From assembly GCA_902806435.1 (NCBI GenBank), contig CADCWO010000001.1, positions 1 to 64,000 on the forward strand: a DNA stretch of 64,000 nt. Direction: 5' to 3'. Below, piece after piece: positions 1-7,521 of the stretch; the stretch's first letter is position 1, and each line of letters begins with the position of its first letter. Below the pieces are notes generated by a model, which did no database searches, was not told the DNA's origin, and saw only the letters and a program-made list of their open reading frames with translations. Both the position numbers and the translations under genes were made by a program. The stretch comes from an uncultured Synechococcales cyanobacterium. Its GTDB lineage: Bacteria > Cyanobacteriota > Cyanobacteriia > Thermosynechococcales > Thermosynechococcaceae.

Positions 1-113
1 GTTTTGCTAGAAGGAAAGAATCTATCGATTTCGAGATAGACTTTTCCTTCCCACTCAGCCTTGTACTTGAGCATAGTCGCAAACATCCCCCAGCCTGCAT
101 CACTGATAGATTT
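1..113 (-). pseudogene. tnpB: TnpB (IS200/IS605 family OrfB) internal fragment
   Basis: The minus strand reads without stops from 113 to the window edge and gives about 37 residues ending in EIDRFFPSSKT. It contains SISDAGWGMF, LKYKAEWEGK and the EIDRFFPSSKT stretch that normally precedes the zinc-finger cysteines of TnpB, the RNA-guided nuclease of IS200/IS605 elements. The part towards the N-terminus is missing: reading upstream, the frame runs straight into the end of the IS1-like element at 116. The C-terminal part, if present, lies beyond the left edge. Because the sequence on the far side of the IS (after 1183) does not continue the tnpB frame, this is a 5'-truncated remnant and not a gene simply split by an insertion. 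Confidence 0.75.
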
Positions 114-115
114 GG

Positions 116-141
116 GGCACTGGTCTTTTAGTTCGTGATGG
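116..141 (+). repeat. Left terminal inverted repeat of the IS1-like element
   Basis: It begins GGCACTGGTCTTTTA and is a perfect match over 15 bases to the reverse complement of the right end at 1158-1183, with a degenerate continuation. It lies just outside the transposase stop codon. Confidence 0.7.
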
Positions 142-733
142 CTGCAAATCCTCGTAGAGTCAAGAATTCTTCCATTGGAATAGGACGCTCATACAATCCC
201 ATCACCATTGCAGGTGTAGTTTCTTTAGCTAAACTCCAATGCGGTCTGCTCCAATTGTGAATTAATCGTTGTGCGGTAATGGCGTGTTGTAATCCATCCA
301 CCGTTTTGGCGTAATGGTTCTGCCGCCTACGATAAGCACTACAGCGACGACGGATTAAACTATTGAGCGCTTCATTATGGTTAGCATGGACCTCAGAGGT
401 AGAACTGATCGCTGTAAACGGGTGCTCTGGTTTGACCCATTCGACTCGTGGGTTACCTTGAGAGCCTTTGATTTTGCAAGCAACTTCGACACCATAACGC
501 CAGACTTTGCGATGCCCATAAGTACTTGATGTTTCATGTCGCTTCAACCACACACTGGCTAGTCGCCACAACTGTTGAGCATAACGACGTTCACCATCAC
601 TAAACCAGCAGACAAATTCTGCTGGGTGTGCCCAACGCCAAGTTGTTTTCACCCCAACCTCGAATAACAAGTCGTCTTTTTTGCCAACTTGGGCAGTGAC
701 CCAATATCGGCTTTGGCGCTCCATACTGGTCAT
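128..733 (-). CDS. IS1-family transposase, C-terminal ORF
   Basis: This 201-residue frame continues the transposase catalytic domain. FSDGERRYAQQLW probably carries the second acidic residue, and HNEALNSLIRRRCSAYRRR resembles the region of the third acidic residue of IS1-type DDE enzymes. The first in-frame ATG (733) lies downstream of the frame junction, so it is unlikely to be made as an independent protein; the genuine product would be a fusion of about 330 residues with the 750-1124 frame. The stop codon lies about 12 bp inside the left inverted repeat. Confidence 0.75.
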   Translation of the reverse strand: MTSMERQSRYWVTAQVGKKDDLLFEVGVKTTWRWAHPAEFVCWFSDGERRYAQQLWRLASVWLKRHETSSTYGHRKVWRYGVEVACKIKGSQGNPRVEWVKPEHPFTAISSTSEVHANHNEALNSLIRRRCSAYRRRQNHYAKTVDGLQHAITAQRLIHNWSRPHWSLAKETTPAMVMGLYERPIPMEEFLTLRGFAAITN

Positions 734-749
734 TGTCCAACCTTGGGAC

Positions 750-1124
750 TCACTGGGGGGGAAGGTTCTCGCCTACACGAGTATAGAGTTCATCGTGCTC
801 TAAGGTCACTTCACTGCTTTCAGGCGCAGGCGGTGACCAAGCATCGGCTTGCTCAGCCAAACGTTGTTGCCAACGCAGAATTGTTGTGTGTGATTTGGTG
901 AGCACTCGTCCACTGGCTCTGACTCCCATGCCTTCGCTTCGCATATTGAGGGCCAATGAGACGATGGAGGTTGGAGTCCGCAATCGTGCCATTGGTGTGC
1001 CGGTACGTTCACTAAATCGTTTGTGACAGCTTTTGCACAAGTAATTCTGCATCGGTGTTCCATCTTGAAGTCGATGGTTACCATTTTTGATCACCTGCTC
1101 ACTTTGGCAATGAGGGCACCGCAT
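750..1124 (-). CDS. IS1-family transposase, N-terminal ORF (zinc finger, HTH and first catalytic Asp)
   Basis: This 124-residue frame carries a zinc ribbon (Cys3, Cys6, Cys30, Cys33), a region typical of IS1-type helix-turn-helix domains, and ends in EHDELYTRVG, which holds the first Asp of the DDE catalytic core. It stops shortly afterwards in a run of seven C (CTT CCC CCC CAG TGA). Removing one C, or slipping by +1, would join it to the second frame at 128-733 through SESQGWTMTSMERQ. Classical IS1 uses a -1 shift on an A-rich motif, so this may be decay, homopolymer slippage or a sequencing error and not the usual programmed event. Confidence 0.8.
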   Translation of the reverse strand: MRCPHCQSEQVIKNGNHRLQDGTPMQNYLCKSCHKRFSERTGTPMARLRTPTSIVSLALNMRSEGMGVRASGRVLTKSHTTILRWQQRLAEQADAWSPPAPESSEVTLEHDELYTRVGENLPPQ

Positions 1125-1157
1125 CGATAGAATCTCGTCACTACCTTCGTATTCTAC

Positions 1158-1183
1158 CGACCACTAATTAAAAGACCAGTGCC
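1158..1183 (-). repeat. Right terminal inverted repeat of the IS1-like element
   Basis: The reverse complement begins GGCACTGGTCTTTTA, as at the left end. It lies about 35 bp upstream of the first transposase start codon, where the terminal promoter of such elements normally sits. Confidence 0.7.
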
Positions 1184-1233
1184 AGAAAGTGGCGGTTAAG
1201 TAACTACTAGCTGTGAATCGTAAATTTTGAGTC

Positions 1234-1905
1234 CTAGGTAACCGGCTGGTTTTTTAATAACTGCTGGCGAAGTCGTTCTGGGTTTCCTTGATCTACAACA
1301 CGCCCTTGCTCTAGTAAGAATGCGCCATCACAAAAGCTCAACTCCTCCAAACGATGGGTCACCCAAAGGGCTGTTAAACCCCGACTTTTTACCAAACGAC
1401 GAACATTGGCCACAAGTTCTCGTTGGCTGTCCGGGTCTAGTAAGGCTGTTGGCTCATCTAGGAGTAAAACTTGGCAGTGGCGAGCGATCGCTCCGGCAAT
1501 AGCAATCCGTTGTTTTTGCCCCCCACTCAGGGTGTAAATTGGCCGATTTTGAAGTGGCAAAAGATTAACCGCGCTCAAAGCTTCGGATACTCTCTGCCTC
1601 ACCTGAACTAAAGACAGGTGTTCTGATACCAGGCCAAAAGCAACATCAGCCCCAACCGTTGGCATCACTAGCTGATGGTCTGGGTTTTGAAAGACAAAGC
1701 CTACAGGCTGAATCAGTTCAACTTGCCCTGAGTGGGGAGTCAAAAGCCTAGCCAGTAAGCGCAGAAGCGTCGACTTGCCACTACCATTTGTACCCAGAAG
1801 CATCCAAAGTTCGCCTCTGGGTACCTCTAGGCAGCAACCGTCAAGAACTTTACCTCCTTTAGGCCAATTAAAATAGAGGTTTTGCACGTCGATTGCAATC
1901 GACAT
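1234..1905 (-). CDS. Energy-coupling factor (ECF/CbiO-type) ABC transporter ATPase
   Basis: A 223-residue ATPase with Walker A GTNGSGKST (38-46), the FQNPDHQL Q-loop characteristic of ECF ATPases (72-79), signature LSGGQ (126-130) and Walker B VLLLDE (146-151). In ECF importers such ATPases power uptake of vitamins or metal ions together with an EcfT scaffold and a substrate-binding S component at the inner face of the plasma membrane. No S component is next to it; the only EcfT-like gene in the window is about 27 kb away at 28457-29449. The UPF0367 gene lies directly upstream on the same strand with a 4 bp gap, so they are probably co-transcribed. The substrate cannot be told from sequence. 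Confidence 0.88.
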   Translation of the reverse strand: MSIAIDVQNLYFNWPKGGKVLDGCCLEVPRGELWMLLGTNGSGKSTLLRLLARLLTPHSGQVELIQPVGFVFQNPDHQLVMPTVGADVAFGLVSEHLSLVQVRQRVSEALSAVNLLPLQNRPIYTLSGGQKQRIAIAGAIARHCQVLLLDEPTALLDPDSQRELVANVRRLVKSRGLTALWVTHRLEELSFCDGAFLLEQGRVVDQGNPERLRQQLLKNQPVT

Positions 1906-1909
1906 CTAT

Positions 1910-2173
1910 TTAACTTAGCCCCAAAAACCCGCCCACTTTGCCAGAGGCAGCAGCACCAGATTTTTCAGAAAGTTGCATTGCCGCAATCTCACTACTAAGA
2001 ACGGCAATCTTCTTCTCTGGCTCGCGATCGCAGGTTAGCTCTAAAACCTGAGGACTTGTAGCACCCATCGCTTGCAATATCTTCTTATAGAGGGCTTCTG
2101 CTTCATCTGCGTCTTTGCGCTGGATGGATATACCTAAGGGGCTACCTTTAAGTGTTAAATCAATCGTACTCAT
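1910..2173 (-). CDS. UPF0367 family cyanobacterial protein
   Basis: An 87-residue protein starting MSTIDLTLKG, with ISIQRKDADEAEALY and VLELTCDREPEKKIAVL, the pattern of the UPF0367 family, which is widespread in cyanobacteria and has no established function. There is no signal peptide or membrane segment. The C-terminus is rich in small residues (GAAASGKVGGFLG). It shares a strand and a 4 bp spacing with the ECF ATPase downstream and is divergent from psbD, so the 322 bp gap to psbD holds promoters for both directions. Confidence 0.85.
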   Translation of the reverse strand: MSTIDLTLKGSPLGISIQRKDADEAEALYKKILQAMGATSPQVLELTCDREPEKKIAVLSSEIAAMQLSEKSGAAASGKVGGFLGLS

Positions 2174-2331
2174 GCAGGGTTGTAAAGATAATTGTGGCTT
2201 CTCATCTCTAGTATTACAAACCTTACCCGTTGCAGAGGGAAAAATACAGGCACTATCTGCCAGCAGAGCGCGGAAATGCCAAGCCTTACCTCATCCCCTC
2301 TCGGTTTTTCGAAGAATTGAATTCATTCATT

Positions 2332-2361
2332 TTGACGAGTGATAATTAAATAGGTTGTAAT
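2332..2361 (+). promoter_or_regulatory. Putative sigma-70 promoter of psbD-psbC
   Basis: TTGACG (2332-2337) is followed after 18 bp by TGTAAT (2356-2361), close to the -35 and -10 consensus. Transcription would begin near 2368 and give a leader of roughly 125 nt before the psbD ATG. Confidence 0.55.
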
Positions 2362-2405
2362 ATGATTAGAATAACTGTTAAGAAAGTTAAAGTTTAGGTC
2401 TACAT

Positions 2406-2454
2406 TGAGCCATCTTCTGCTTTGCGTACAGGCAAAAGTCTGAAGGCTGGCTCA
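2406..2454 (+). promoter_or_regulatory. Predicted stem-loop in the psbD 5' leader
   Basis: TGAGCCA (2406-2412) pairs perfectly with TGGCTCA (2448-2454). Inside it CTTC (2414-2417) can pair with GAAG (2442-2445), and TTTGC (2421-2425) with GCAAA (2432-2436) around a six-base loop. The structure ends about 27 nt before the Shine-Dalgarno, where it could affect mRNA stability or translation. Confidence 0.5.
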
Positions 2455-2495
2455 GATAATACCGTTGTCCTTCTATCTTTTGGAGAAATCGCGTC

Positions 2496-3554
2496 ATGAC
2501 CATAGCAGTAGGACGCGCAGAGGCAGAAAGAGGGTGGTTCGACGCCCTCGATGACTGGCTCAAGCGTGATCGATTCGTGTTCATCGGCTGGTCTGGGCTG
2601 TTACTATTCCCCTGCGCCTACCTGGCAGTGGGAGGCTGGCTGACCGGCACCACCTTCATCACCTCCTGGTACACCCACGGGCTCGCTAGTTCCTACCTTG
2701 AAGGTGCCAACTTCCTGACCGTAGCTGTCTCCACTCCCGCCGACAGCATGGGCCACTCCCTGTTGTTCCTGTGGGGACCAGAAGCTCAGGGTGACTTCAC
2801 CCGCTGGTGCCAGTTAGGCGGACTGTGGGCCTTCCTGGCTCTCCATGGTGCCTTTGCCTTGATCGGCTTCATGCTGCGGCAGTTTGAAATTGCGCGTCTA
2901 GTTGGCTTACGGCCTTACAACGCCATCGCCTTCTCAGCCCCAATTGCCGTATTTGTTTCAGTGTTTCTGCTGTACCCCCTAGGCCAGTCAAGCTGGTTCT
3001 TCGCTCCGAGCTTTGGGGTAGCTGCGATCTTCCGCTTCTTGCTGTTTTTTCAAGGGTTCCACAACTGGACATTGAACCCCTTCCACATGATGGGAGTAGC
3101 GGGTGTCTTAGGTGGAGCGCTGCTGTGCGCCATTCACGGTGCGACAGTGGAGAACACCCTGTTTGAGGATGATGACCAATCCAACACCTTCCGCGCCTTC
3201 AACCCGACACAGGCAGAAGAGACCTACTCGATGGTGACGGCTAACCGCTTCTGGTCACAGATCTTTGGCGTTGCCTTCTCCAACAAGCGTTGGTTGCACT
3301 TCTTCATGCTGTTTGTGCCGGTGACTGGGTTGTGGATGAGTGCAGTGGGAGTTGTGGGTTTAGCTGTGAACCTGCGTTCCTATGACTTCATCTCCCAAGA
3401 GGTCAGAGCCGCGGAGGACCCAGAGTTTGAGACCTTCTACACCAAGAACATCCTGCTGAACGAGGGCATCCGTGCTTGGATGGCTCCTCAGGATCAGCCC
3501 CATGAACACTTTGTCTTCCCTGAAGAGGTATTACCACGTGGAAACGCCCTTTAA
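2496..3554 (+). CDS. psbD: Photosystem II reaction centre protein D2
   Basis: A 352-residue D2 protein of the usual length. It binds P680 chlorophyll, plastoquinone QA and the non-haem iron in the thylakoid membrane. Expected ligands are in register: His117, redox-active Tyr160 (TyrD), His189, His197, His214 and His268. The start [15 protein letters not shown] matches other D2 proteins and is preceded by GGAG 10 bases upstream. The 3' end overlaps psbC by 17 bp, the arrangement conserved in cyanobacteria and chloroplasts. Third codon positions are strongly C-rich (TTC, ACC, AAC, TAC), unlike psbC immediately downstream. Most cyanobacteria carry a second psbD elsewhere; none is in this window. 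Confidence 0.98.
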   Translation: MTIAVGRAEAERGWFDALDDWLKRDRFVFIGWSGLLLFPCAYLAVGGWLTGTTFITSWYTHGLASSYLEGANFLTVAVSTPADSMGHSLLFLWGPEAQGDFTRWCQLGGLWAFLALHGAFALIGFMLRQFEIARLVGLRPYNAIAFSAPIAVFVSVFLLYPLGQSSWFFAPSFGVAAIFRFLLFFQGFHNWTLNPFHMMGVAGVLGGALLCAIHGATVENTLFEDDDQSNTFRAFNPTQAEETYSMVTANRFWSQIFGVAFSNKRWLHFFMLFVPVTGLWMSAVGVVGLAVNLRSYDFISQEVRAAEDPEFETFYTKNILLNEGIRAWMAPQDQPHEHFVFPEEVLPRGNAL

Positions 3555-4944
3555 TTCATCAATGGCTGGTGCCCAAACAATTGAGGCTACTGGTGGTCGC
3601 AGCCTAGAGTCTACCGGGTTTGCTTGGTGGGCTGGAAATGCCCGTCTGATTGCCTTATCTGGCAAGCTAACTGGTGCTCACGTTGCCCATCAAGGTCTAA
3701 TTGTTTTCTGGGCAGGAGCAATGACTTTGTTTGAAGTTGCTCACTTTATCCCTGAAAAGCCCATGTATGAGCAGGGATTTATTCTGCTGCCGCACCTTGC
3801 CTCTCAAGGCTGGGGTGTTGGTGCGGGTGGTGAAGTTATCAGTACCTATCCCTACTTTGTTGTTGGGGTTTTGCACTTGATTTCTTCTGCTGTGCTGGGT
3901 CTGGGTGGAATTTATCACGCTGTTCGTGGCCCAGAAACCCTTGAAAATTACTCCGCTTTTTTTGGCTACGACTGGAAAGATAAAAACAAGATGACCACAA
4001 TCCTGGGGATTCACTTGACCCTCTTGGGACTTGGTGCTTTCCTGTTAGTTGCTAAAGCTATGTTCTTTGGCGGATTGTATGATACTTGGGCTCCTGGCGG
4101 TGGAGATGTTCGGGTGATTACCAACCCAACCCTTAATCCAGCCGTCATTTTTGGCTACTTACTTAGGTCTCCTTTTGGCGGGGAGGGTTGGATTGTTGGT
4201 GTTGACAACTTAGAAGATGTGGTTGGTGGCCATATCTGGGTTGGCCTTATCTGTATTTTCGGTGGTATTTTCCACATTCTCACAAAGCCTTTTGCTTGGG
4301 CGCGGCGGGCCTTCATCTACTCTGGTGAAGCCTATCTCTCCTATAGCGTTGGTGCTTTATCTTTGATGGCTTTTATTGCTACCTTCTACGTCTGGTTTAA
4401 CAACACTGTCTATCCCAGTGAATTTTATGGGCCTACTGGTCCTGAAGCTTCTCAGGCTCAAGCTCTTACTTTCTTAATCCGCGACCAGCGATTGGGAGCT
4501 AATGTTGGTTCCTCCCAAGGACCGACTGGCTTAGGTAAGTACTTGATGCGCTCTCCTACCGGAGAAATTATCTTTGGGGGCGAGACAATGCGGTTCTGGG
4601 ATTTCCGCGGACCTTGGTTAGAACCCCTACGTGGTCCGAACGGTTTGGACCTCAACAAAATCAAGAATGATATTCAGCCTTGGCAAGCACGTCGTGCCGC
4701 AGAGTATATGACCCACGCACCATTGGGTTCTATCAACTCTGTCGGTGGGGTGGCAACAGAGATTAACTCTTTCAACTATGTATCTCCTCGTGCTTGGTTA
4801 GCAGCTTCTCACTTTATCCTGGGCTTCTTTTTCTTGGTCGGGCACCTTTGGCATGCTGGCCGCGCCCGTGCTGCTGCAGCCGGTTTTGAAAAAGGTATTG
4901 ACCGTAAAACTGAAGCAGTTTTGTCTATGCCCAACCTTGACTAG
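3538..4944 (+). CDS. psbC: Photosystem II CP43 chlorophyll apoprotein
   Basis: CP43 core antenna, 468 residues from the GTG at 3538, the conserved cyanobacterial and plastid psbC start inside psbD. GAAGAGG lies about 12 bases upstream of this GTG. The large lumenal loop is present, including GGETMRFWD, whose Glu and Arg correspond to the Mn4Ca-cluster ligands Glu354 and Arg357. This and the [13 protein letters not shown] tail distinguish it from the iron-stress protein IsiA. The N-terminus before STGFAWW is several residues longer than in CP43 sequences I recall. Codon use is T-ending (GGT, GCT, TTT, ATT), in contrast to psbD. A strong terminator follows. Confidence 0.97.
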   Translation: METPFNSSMAGAQTIEATGGRSLESTGFAWWAGNARLIALSGKLTGAHVAHQGLIVFWAGAMTLFEVAHFIPEKPMYEQGFILLPHLASQGWGVGAGGEVISTYPYFVVGVLHLISSAVLGLGGIYHAVRGPETLENYSAFFGYDWKDKNKMTTILGIHLTLLGLGAFLLVAKAMFFGGLYDTWAPGGGDVRVITNPTLNPAVIFGYLLRSPFGGEGWIVGVDNLEDVVGGHIWVGLICIFGGIFHILTKPFAWARRAFIYSGEAYLSYSVGALSLMAFIATFYVWFNNTVYPSEFYGPTGPEASQAQALTFLIRDQRLGANVGSSQGPTGLGKYLMRSPTGEIIFGGETMRFWDFRGPWLEPLRGPNGLDLNKIKNDIQPWQARRAAEYMTHAPLGSINSVGGVATEINSFNYVSPRAWLAASHFILGFFFLVGHLWHAGRARAAAAGFEKGIDRKTEAVLSMPNLD

Positions 4945-4973
4945 CTAGTAGTGGTTTAAAAAATGGGTTAAGT

Positions 4974-5002
4974 AGCTCCTGTAAGTTTACAGGAGCTTTT
5001 TT
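4974..5002 (+). terminator. Rho-independent terminator after psbC
   Basis: AGCTCCTGTA (4974-4983) and TACAGGAGCT (4988-4997) form a perfect 10 bp stem with a four-base loop, followed by a T run. Confidence 0.85.
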
Positions 5003-5064
5003 CTATTTGACTTCTACTAGACCAGTTGGACTAGAATTTGCTTAATGCACTTGGAGGGCAATTT

Positions 5065-5250
5065 ATGCAGGAATCTAACTTAACGGATGTTCTGGAGTGG
5101 ACCCCTGAAGCAGAAATTAAATTGAAAAACGTACCCTTTTTTGCGCGAACACAGGCGCGAAAAAGAGTTGAGCAGTTGGCTCGCAAAGCTGCTTTAGACG
5201 TTGTCACCGCAGAGCTTCTAGAGCAGGCCAGGCTTGAGTTTGGACAGTGA
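5065..5250 (+). CDS. PCP_red-domain mini-protein (protochlorophyllide-reductase-like C-terminal domain)
   Basis: A 61-residue protein consisting almost entirely of the domain found at the C-terminus of ChlB/BchB and as stand-alone small proteins: [29 protein letters not shown]. The ATG at 5065 is chosen because GGAGG lies seven bases upstream; the in-frame ATG further upstream (5044) has no such site. The stand-alone function is unknown. The domain is best known from light-independent protochlorophyllide reductase, so a link to chlorophyll metabolism is a guess based on family and on psbC upstream. It is separated from psbC by a terminator, so it is probably transcribed on its own. Confidence 0.8.
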   Translation: MQESNLTDVLEWTPEAEIKLKNVPFFARTQARKRVEQLARKAALDVVTAELLEQARLEFGQ

Positions 5251-5295
5251 TCGCTTATAAGCTAGTCTGTTGACAACATGATTTGGTGCAGCCGC

Positions 5296-5898
5296 TTAGT
5301 TTAACTCTCGCCTGCCTTCCAAGGCCCGCGCTAGCGTTACTTCGTCCGCATATTCTAGATCGCCACCCATTGGTAGCCCAAAAGCAATTTGAGTTACCCG
5401 TGTGAAGGGCTTTAATAACTGTCCTACATAGAGTGTTGTAGTTTCTCCTTCTACACTAGGACTGATCGCTAGAATCACTTCATGAATTTCTGGCTGGCTA
5501 GCCCGCTGCACCAGTTCCTGAATATGTAGCTGATCAGGGCCCACACTATCCATCGGAGAAATCACCCCACCTAATACGTGGTATTTCCCCCGGTACTCGC
5601 GGGTTTTCTCAAGAGCAATCACATCCCGCGAGTCAGCGACAACGCAAATGGTACTACCATCTCGATTAGCAGCGCGACAAATCTCACAAGTGGATTCTGC
5701 AGACAAGTGAAAACAAATGGAGCAGAACCCCACCTGTTGCTTAGCTTCTGTTAAAGCTTGGGCCAAGGCTTGCACCTCGGATTCCGGACGCTTGAGAATA
5801 TGCAATGCTAAGCGTTGGGCTGTTTTCGGCCCCACACCTGGTAAGCGTTGCAACTGCTCAATTAAACGAGCCAGGGGACGTGTATAAACCGTGCTCAA
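5296..5898 (-). CDS. recR: Recombination protein RecR
   Basis: A 200-residue RecR with the N-terminal helix-hairpin-helix region ([17 protein letters not shown]), a zinc finger ([16 protein letters not shown]) and the Toprim region containing [14 protein letters not shown] and the conserved tail [16 protein letters not shown]. It acts with RecF/RecO in loading RecA at single-strand gaps. The apparent start is TTG at 5898. It follows mutY by 44 bp on the same strand, forming a DUF760-mutY-recR group. Confidence 0.96.
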   Translation of the reverse strand: MSTVYTRPLARLIEQLQRLPGVGPKTAQRLALHILKRPESEVQALAQALTEAKQQVGFCSICFHLSAESTCEICRAANRDGSTICVVADSRDVIALEKTREYRGKYHVLGGVISPMDSVGPDQLHIQELVQRASQPEIHEVILAISPSVEGETTTLYVGQLLKPFTRVTQIAFGLPMGGDLEYADEVTLARALEGRRELN

Positions 5899-5942
5899 AC
5901 TTGGCCTCCCTAGATAACTTGGGCGTGTTCTTTCTAGCTAAA

Positions 5943-7058
5943 TCAGAATGATGCATATTGCTGGAGGGCAGCAATGATCTGTGTGTTGGCTTTTGGAAAA
6001 GGATACTGATCAATTTCATCCAGCCACACCCAACGAATTTCGTCACATTCTAAGGGTTGGGGTTGGCCACTGATATAGCGGCAATGGTGGACGGCCAAAG
6101 TCACGCGGAAGTGAGTGTAAGCATGATCAATTGTGATCAGGCGCTCGCCAACACTAATTTCAATGCCTAACTCCTCTTTAATTTCTCGATGAATACAGTC
6201 AACAACTGTTTCATTGGGTTCCAACTTACCCCCAGGAAATTCCCAGAGTCCTCCTAGTAGTCCCTCTTGACGGCGCTTATCAATCAAGATTTGTCCTTGG
6301 TCATTCCAGATGACAGCAACGCCAATTAACTTGTGAGGTAAGGGAGAACGAGCTTCACGCATGGGGATAACAGCTTGCAAATTCAAAGCGAAGGCTTGGC
6401 AGTGAGCCACCCAAGGACAACTACTACAACTTGGATTACGGGGAGTACAGACCGTTGCACCAAGATCCATCAATGCTTGATTAAAATCGCGGGGTTGCTT
6501 GGGATCAAGAAGAGTTTCTGAGAGCTGCCACAGTTGAGGTAAAGCTTTACTGGGAAAATCTTGCAACCCAACTAGCCGCGCAAGGATACGTTTAACATTA
6601 CCATCAAGAATGGCAAGAGGCTGGTTAAAAGCAGCACTTAAAATTCCGCCAGCAGTCGTACGTCCAATTCCTATCAGTTTTAAGACGACGGCTGGATCAG
6701 TGGGAAACTTTCCACCGTATTGGTGAAGAATCTGTTGGGCGGCCCGGTGTAGATTGCGGGCTCGTGAGTAATAACCTAATCCTTGCCAAATTTTTAGCAC
6801 TTGCTGTTGGTCTGCTCTCGCCAACACCTCTAGGCTAGGAAATTCGACTAGCCAACGTTGATAATAGGGAACTACCGTTTTAACTTGAGTTTGTTGCAAC
6901 ATAATCTCAGACACCCAAATTTCATAGGGATCTTGAGTATGCCGCCAAGGCAGGTTGCGACCAAACTGCTCATACCACTTAAGGAGTGACTGCCTGAGTT
7001 CGGGAATAGAACCACTAATCGCTAATACAGGTGCATCCCTAGAATCAGTACTCTCCAT
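5943..7058 (-). CDS. mutY: A/G-specific adenine glycosylase MutY with a complete Nudix box
   Basis: A 371-residue base-excision repair enzyme that removes adenine opposite 8-oxoguanine. Catalytic Glu51 (SEIMLQQTQV) and Asp152 (LDGNVKRILAR) are present, as is the 4Fe-4S cluster set Cys204, Cys211, Cys214 and Cys220. The C-terminal domain (about 243-371) resembles MutT, and residues 277-299 match the complete Nudix box G-x5-E-x7-REuxEExGu, including all glutamates. In many MutY proteins this domain only recognises 8-oxoG and lacks the box. The start overlaps the upstream DUF760 gene by 14 bp, suggesting translational coupling. Confidence 0.95.
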   Translation of the reverse strand: MESTDSRDAPVLAISGSIPELRQSLLKWYEQFGRNLPWRHTQDPYEIWVSEIMLQQTQVKTVVPYYQRWLVEFPSLEVLARADQQQVLKIWQGLGYYSRARNLHRAAQQILHQYGGKFPTDPAVVLKLIGIGRTTAGGILSAAFNQPLAILDGNVKRILARLVGLQDFPSKALPQLWQLSETLLDPKQPRDFNQALMDLGATVCTPRNPSCSSCPWVAHCQAFALNLQAVIPMREARSPLPHKLIGVAVIWNDQGQILIDKRRQEGLLGGLWEFPGGKLEPNETVVDCIHREIKEELGIEISVGERLITIDHAYTHFRVTLAVHHCRYISGQPQPLECDEIRWVWLDEIDQYPFPKANTQIIAALQQYASF

Positions 7059-7395
7059 CTGTAGAGTCGGTAGGAGCTAACTGGAGCGATTTCTCGATTG
7101 CCATCCGCTGCTCTACATTTCGCAAAAAATAACCATTAAGCATAGCCGAAGCCAAAAGTCGCCCTAAGTGCTCCCGACTCGTTGTAACCATGACACCAAA
7201 GTGCTCTGGCGGTAGGTTACCTAAGAGAGCCGTAATGTTACGCTCCATCACCTGCAATACTTCCGCAGAATTAGGCTTGGACAGCTCAGACGTTGCCTCA
7301 GAACTCATTGCTTGCAGGTAGTTCCACAGCGAATCACCTACAGCAGTATTTTCTTGCGGGTTGGATGCTGAGTTAAGAAGGTTATCCATATTCAT
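7045..7395 (-). CDS. DUF760 family protein
   Basis: A 116-residue soluble protein with features typical of DUF760, found in cyanobacteria and plastids: DSLWNYLQAMSSE, VLQVMERNITALLGNLPPEHF and LGRLLASAMLNGYFLRNVEQRM. The function is not established. It is predicted mostly helical, with a polar low-complexity N-terminus. It overlaps mutY by 14 bp and is the first gene of a likely three-gene unit with mutY and recR. Confidence 0.85.
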   Translation of the reverse strand: MNMDNLLNSASNPQENTAVGDSLWNYLQAMSSEATSELSKPNSAEVLQVMERNITALLGNLPPEHFGVMVTTSREHLGRLLASAMLNGYFLRNVEQRMAIEKSLQLAPTDSTDGEY

Positions 7396-7453
7396 AAACT
7401 ACTATGCAGTAATCTAAAGCTCTATCATTTACTGTACCGGCGTCAGGCCTAAG

Positions 7454-7497
7454 AAAAAAGTGGGCGGAACCGAACTGAAGTAGCCGGATTCCGCCCA
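7454..7497 (-). terminator. Rho-independent terminator of the sigma factor gene
   Basis: On the minus strand TGGGCGGAA (7497-7489) pairs perfectly with TTCCGCCCA (7469-7461), followed by CTTTTTT. It lies directly downstream of the sigma gene stop codon. Confidence 0.8.
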
Positions 7498-7521
7498 TCC
7501 CAATGCCTCAAAGTTATTGAG

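Larger units (their letters stand above)
116..1183 (-). mobile_element. IS1-family insertion sequence, about 1.07 kb
   Basis: Two transposase reading frames on the minus strand are enclosed by inverted repeats. Inward from 116 and inward from 1183 the first 15 bases are identical (GGCACTGGTCTTTTA), and similarity continues with scattered mismatches for another ten or so bases. The length is longer than classical IS1 (about 770 bp) and fits the longer IS1 subgroups. No convincing 8-9 bp target duplication flanks it: the left flank reads AGATTTGG and the right flank AGAAAGTG. This suggests a rearranged or old copy. Confidence 0.75.
2174..2495. other. Divergent intergenic region between the UPF0367 gene and psbD
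   Basis: This non-coding stretch holds a likely psbD promoter (2332-2361), a predicted stem-loop in the psbD leader (2406-2454) and the psbD Shine-Dalgarno sequence GGAG at 2482-2485. No ORF of note is seen. Confidence 0.7.

Noticed and set aside
689-901. Plus-strand ORF across the IS element
   Set aside because: It is the complement of the transposase frames, without family resemblance.
3472-3537. Upstream ATG as the psbC start
   Set aside because: The 22 extra residues are psbD sequence read in another frame. The GTG at 3538 with GAAGAGG upstream is the conserved start.
2496-4944. Far-red-light (FaRLiP) variants of psbD/psbC
   Set aside because: The neighbours are housekeeping genes (recR, mutY, an ECF ATPase). 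There is no chlF, rfpABC or paralogous psbA/psbB nearby, and the conserved overlap is that of the main psbDC operon.
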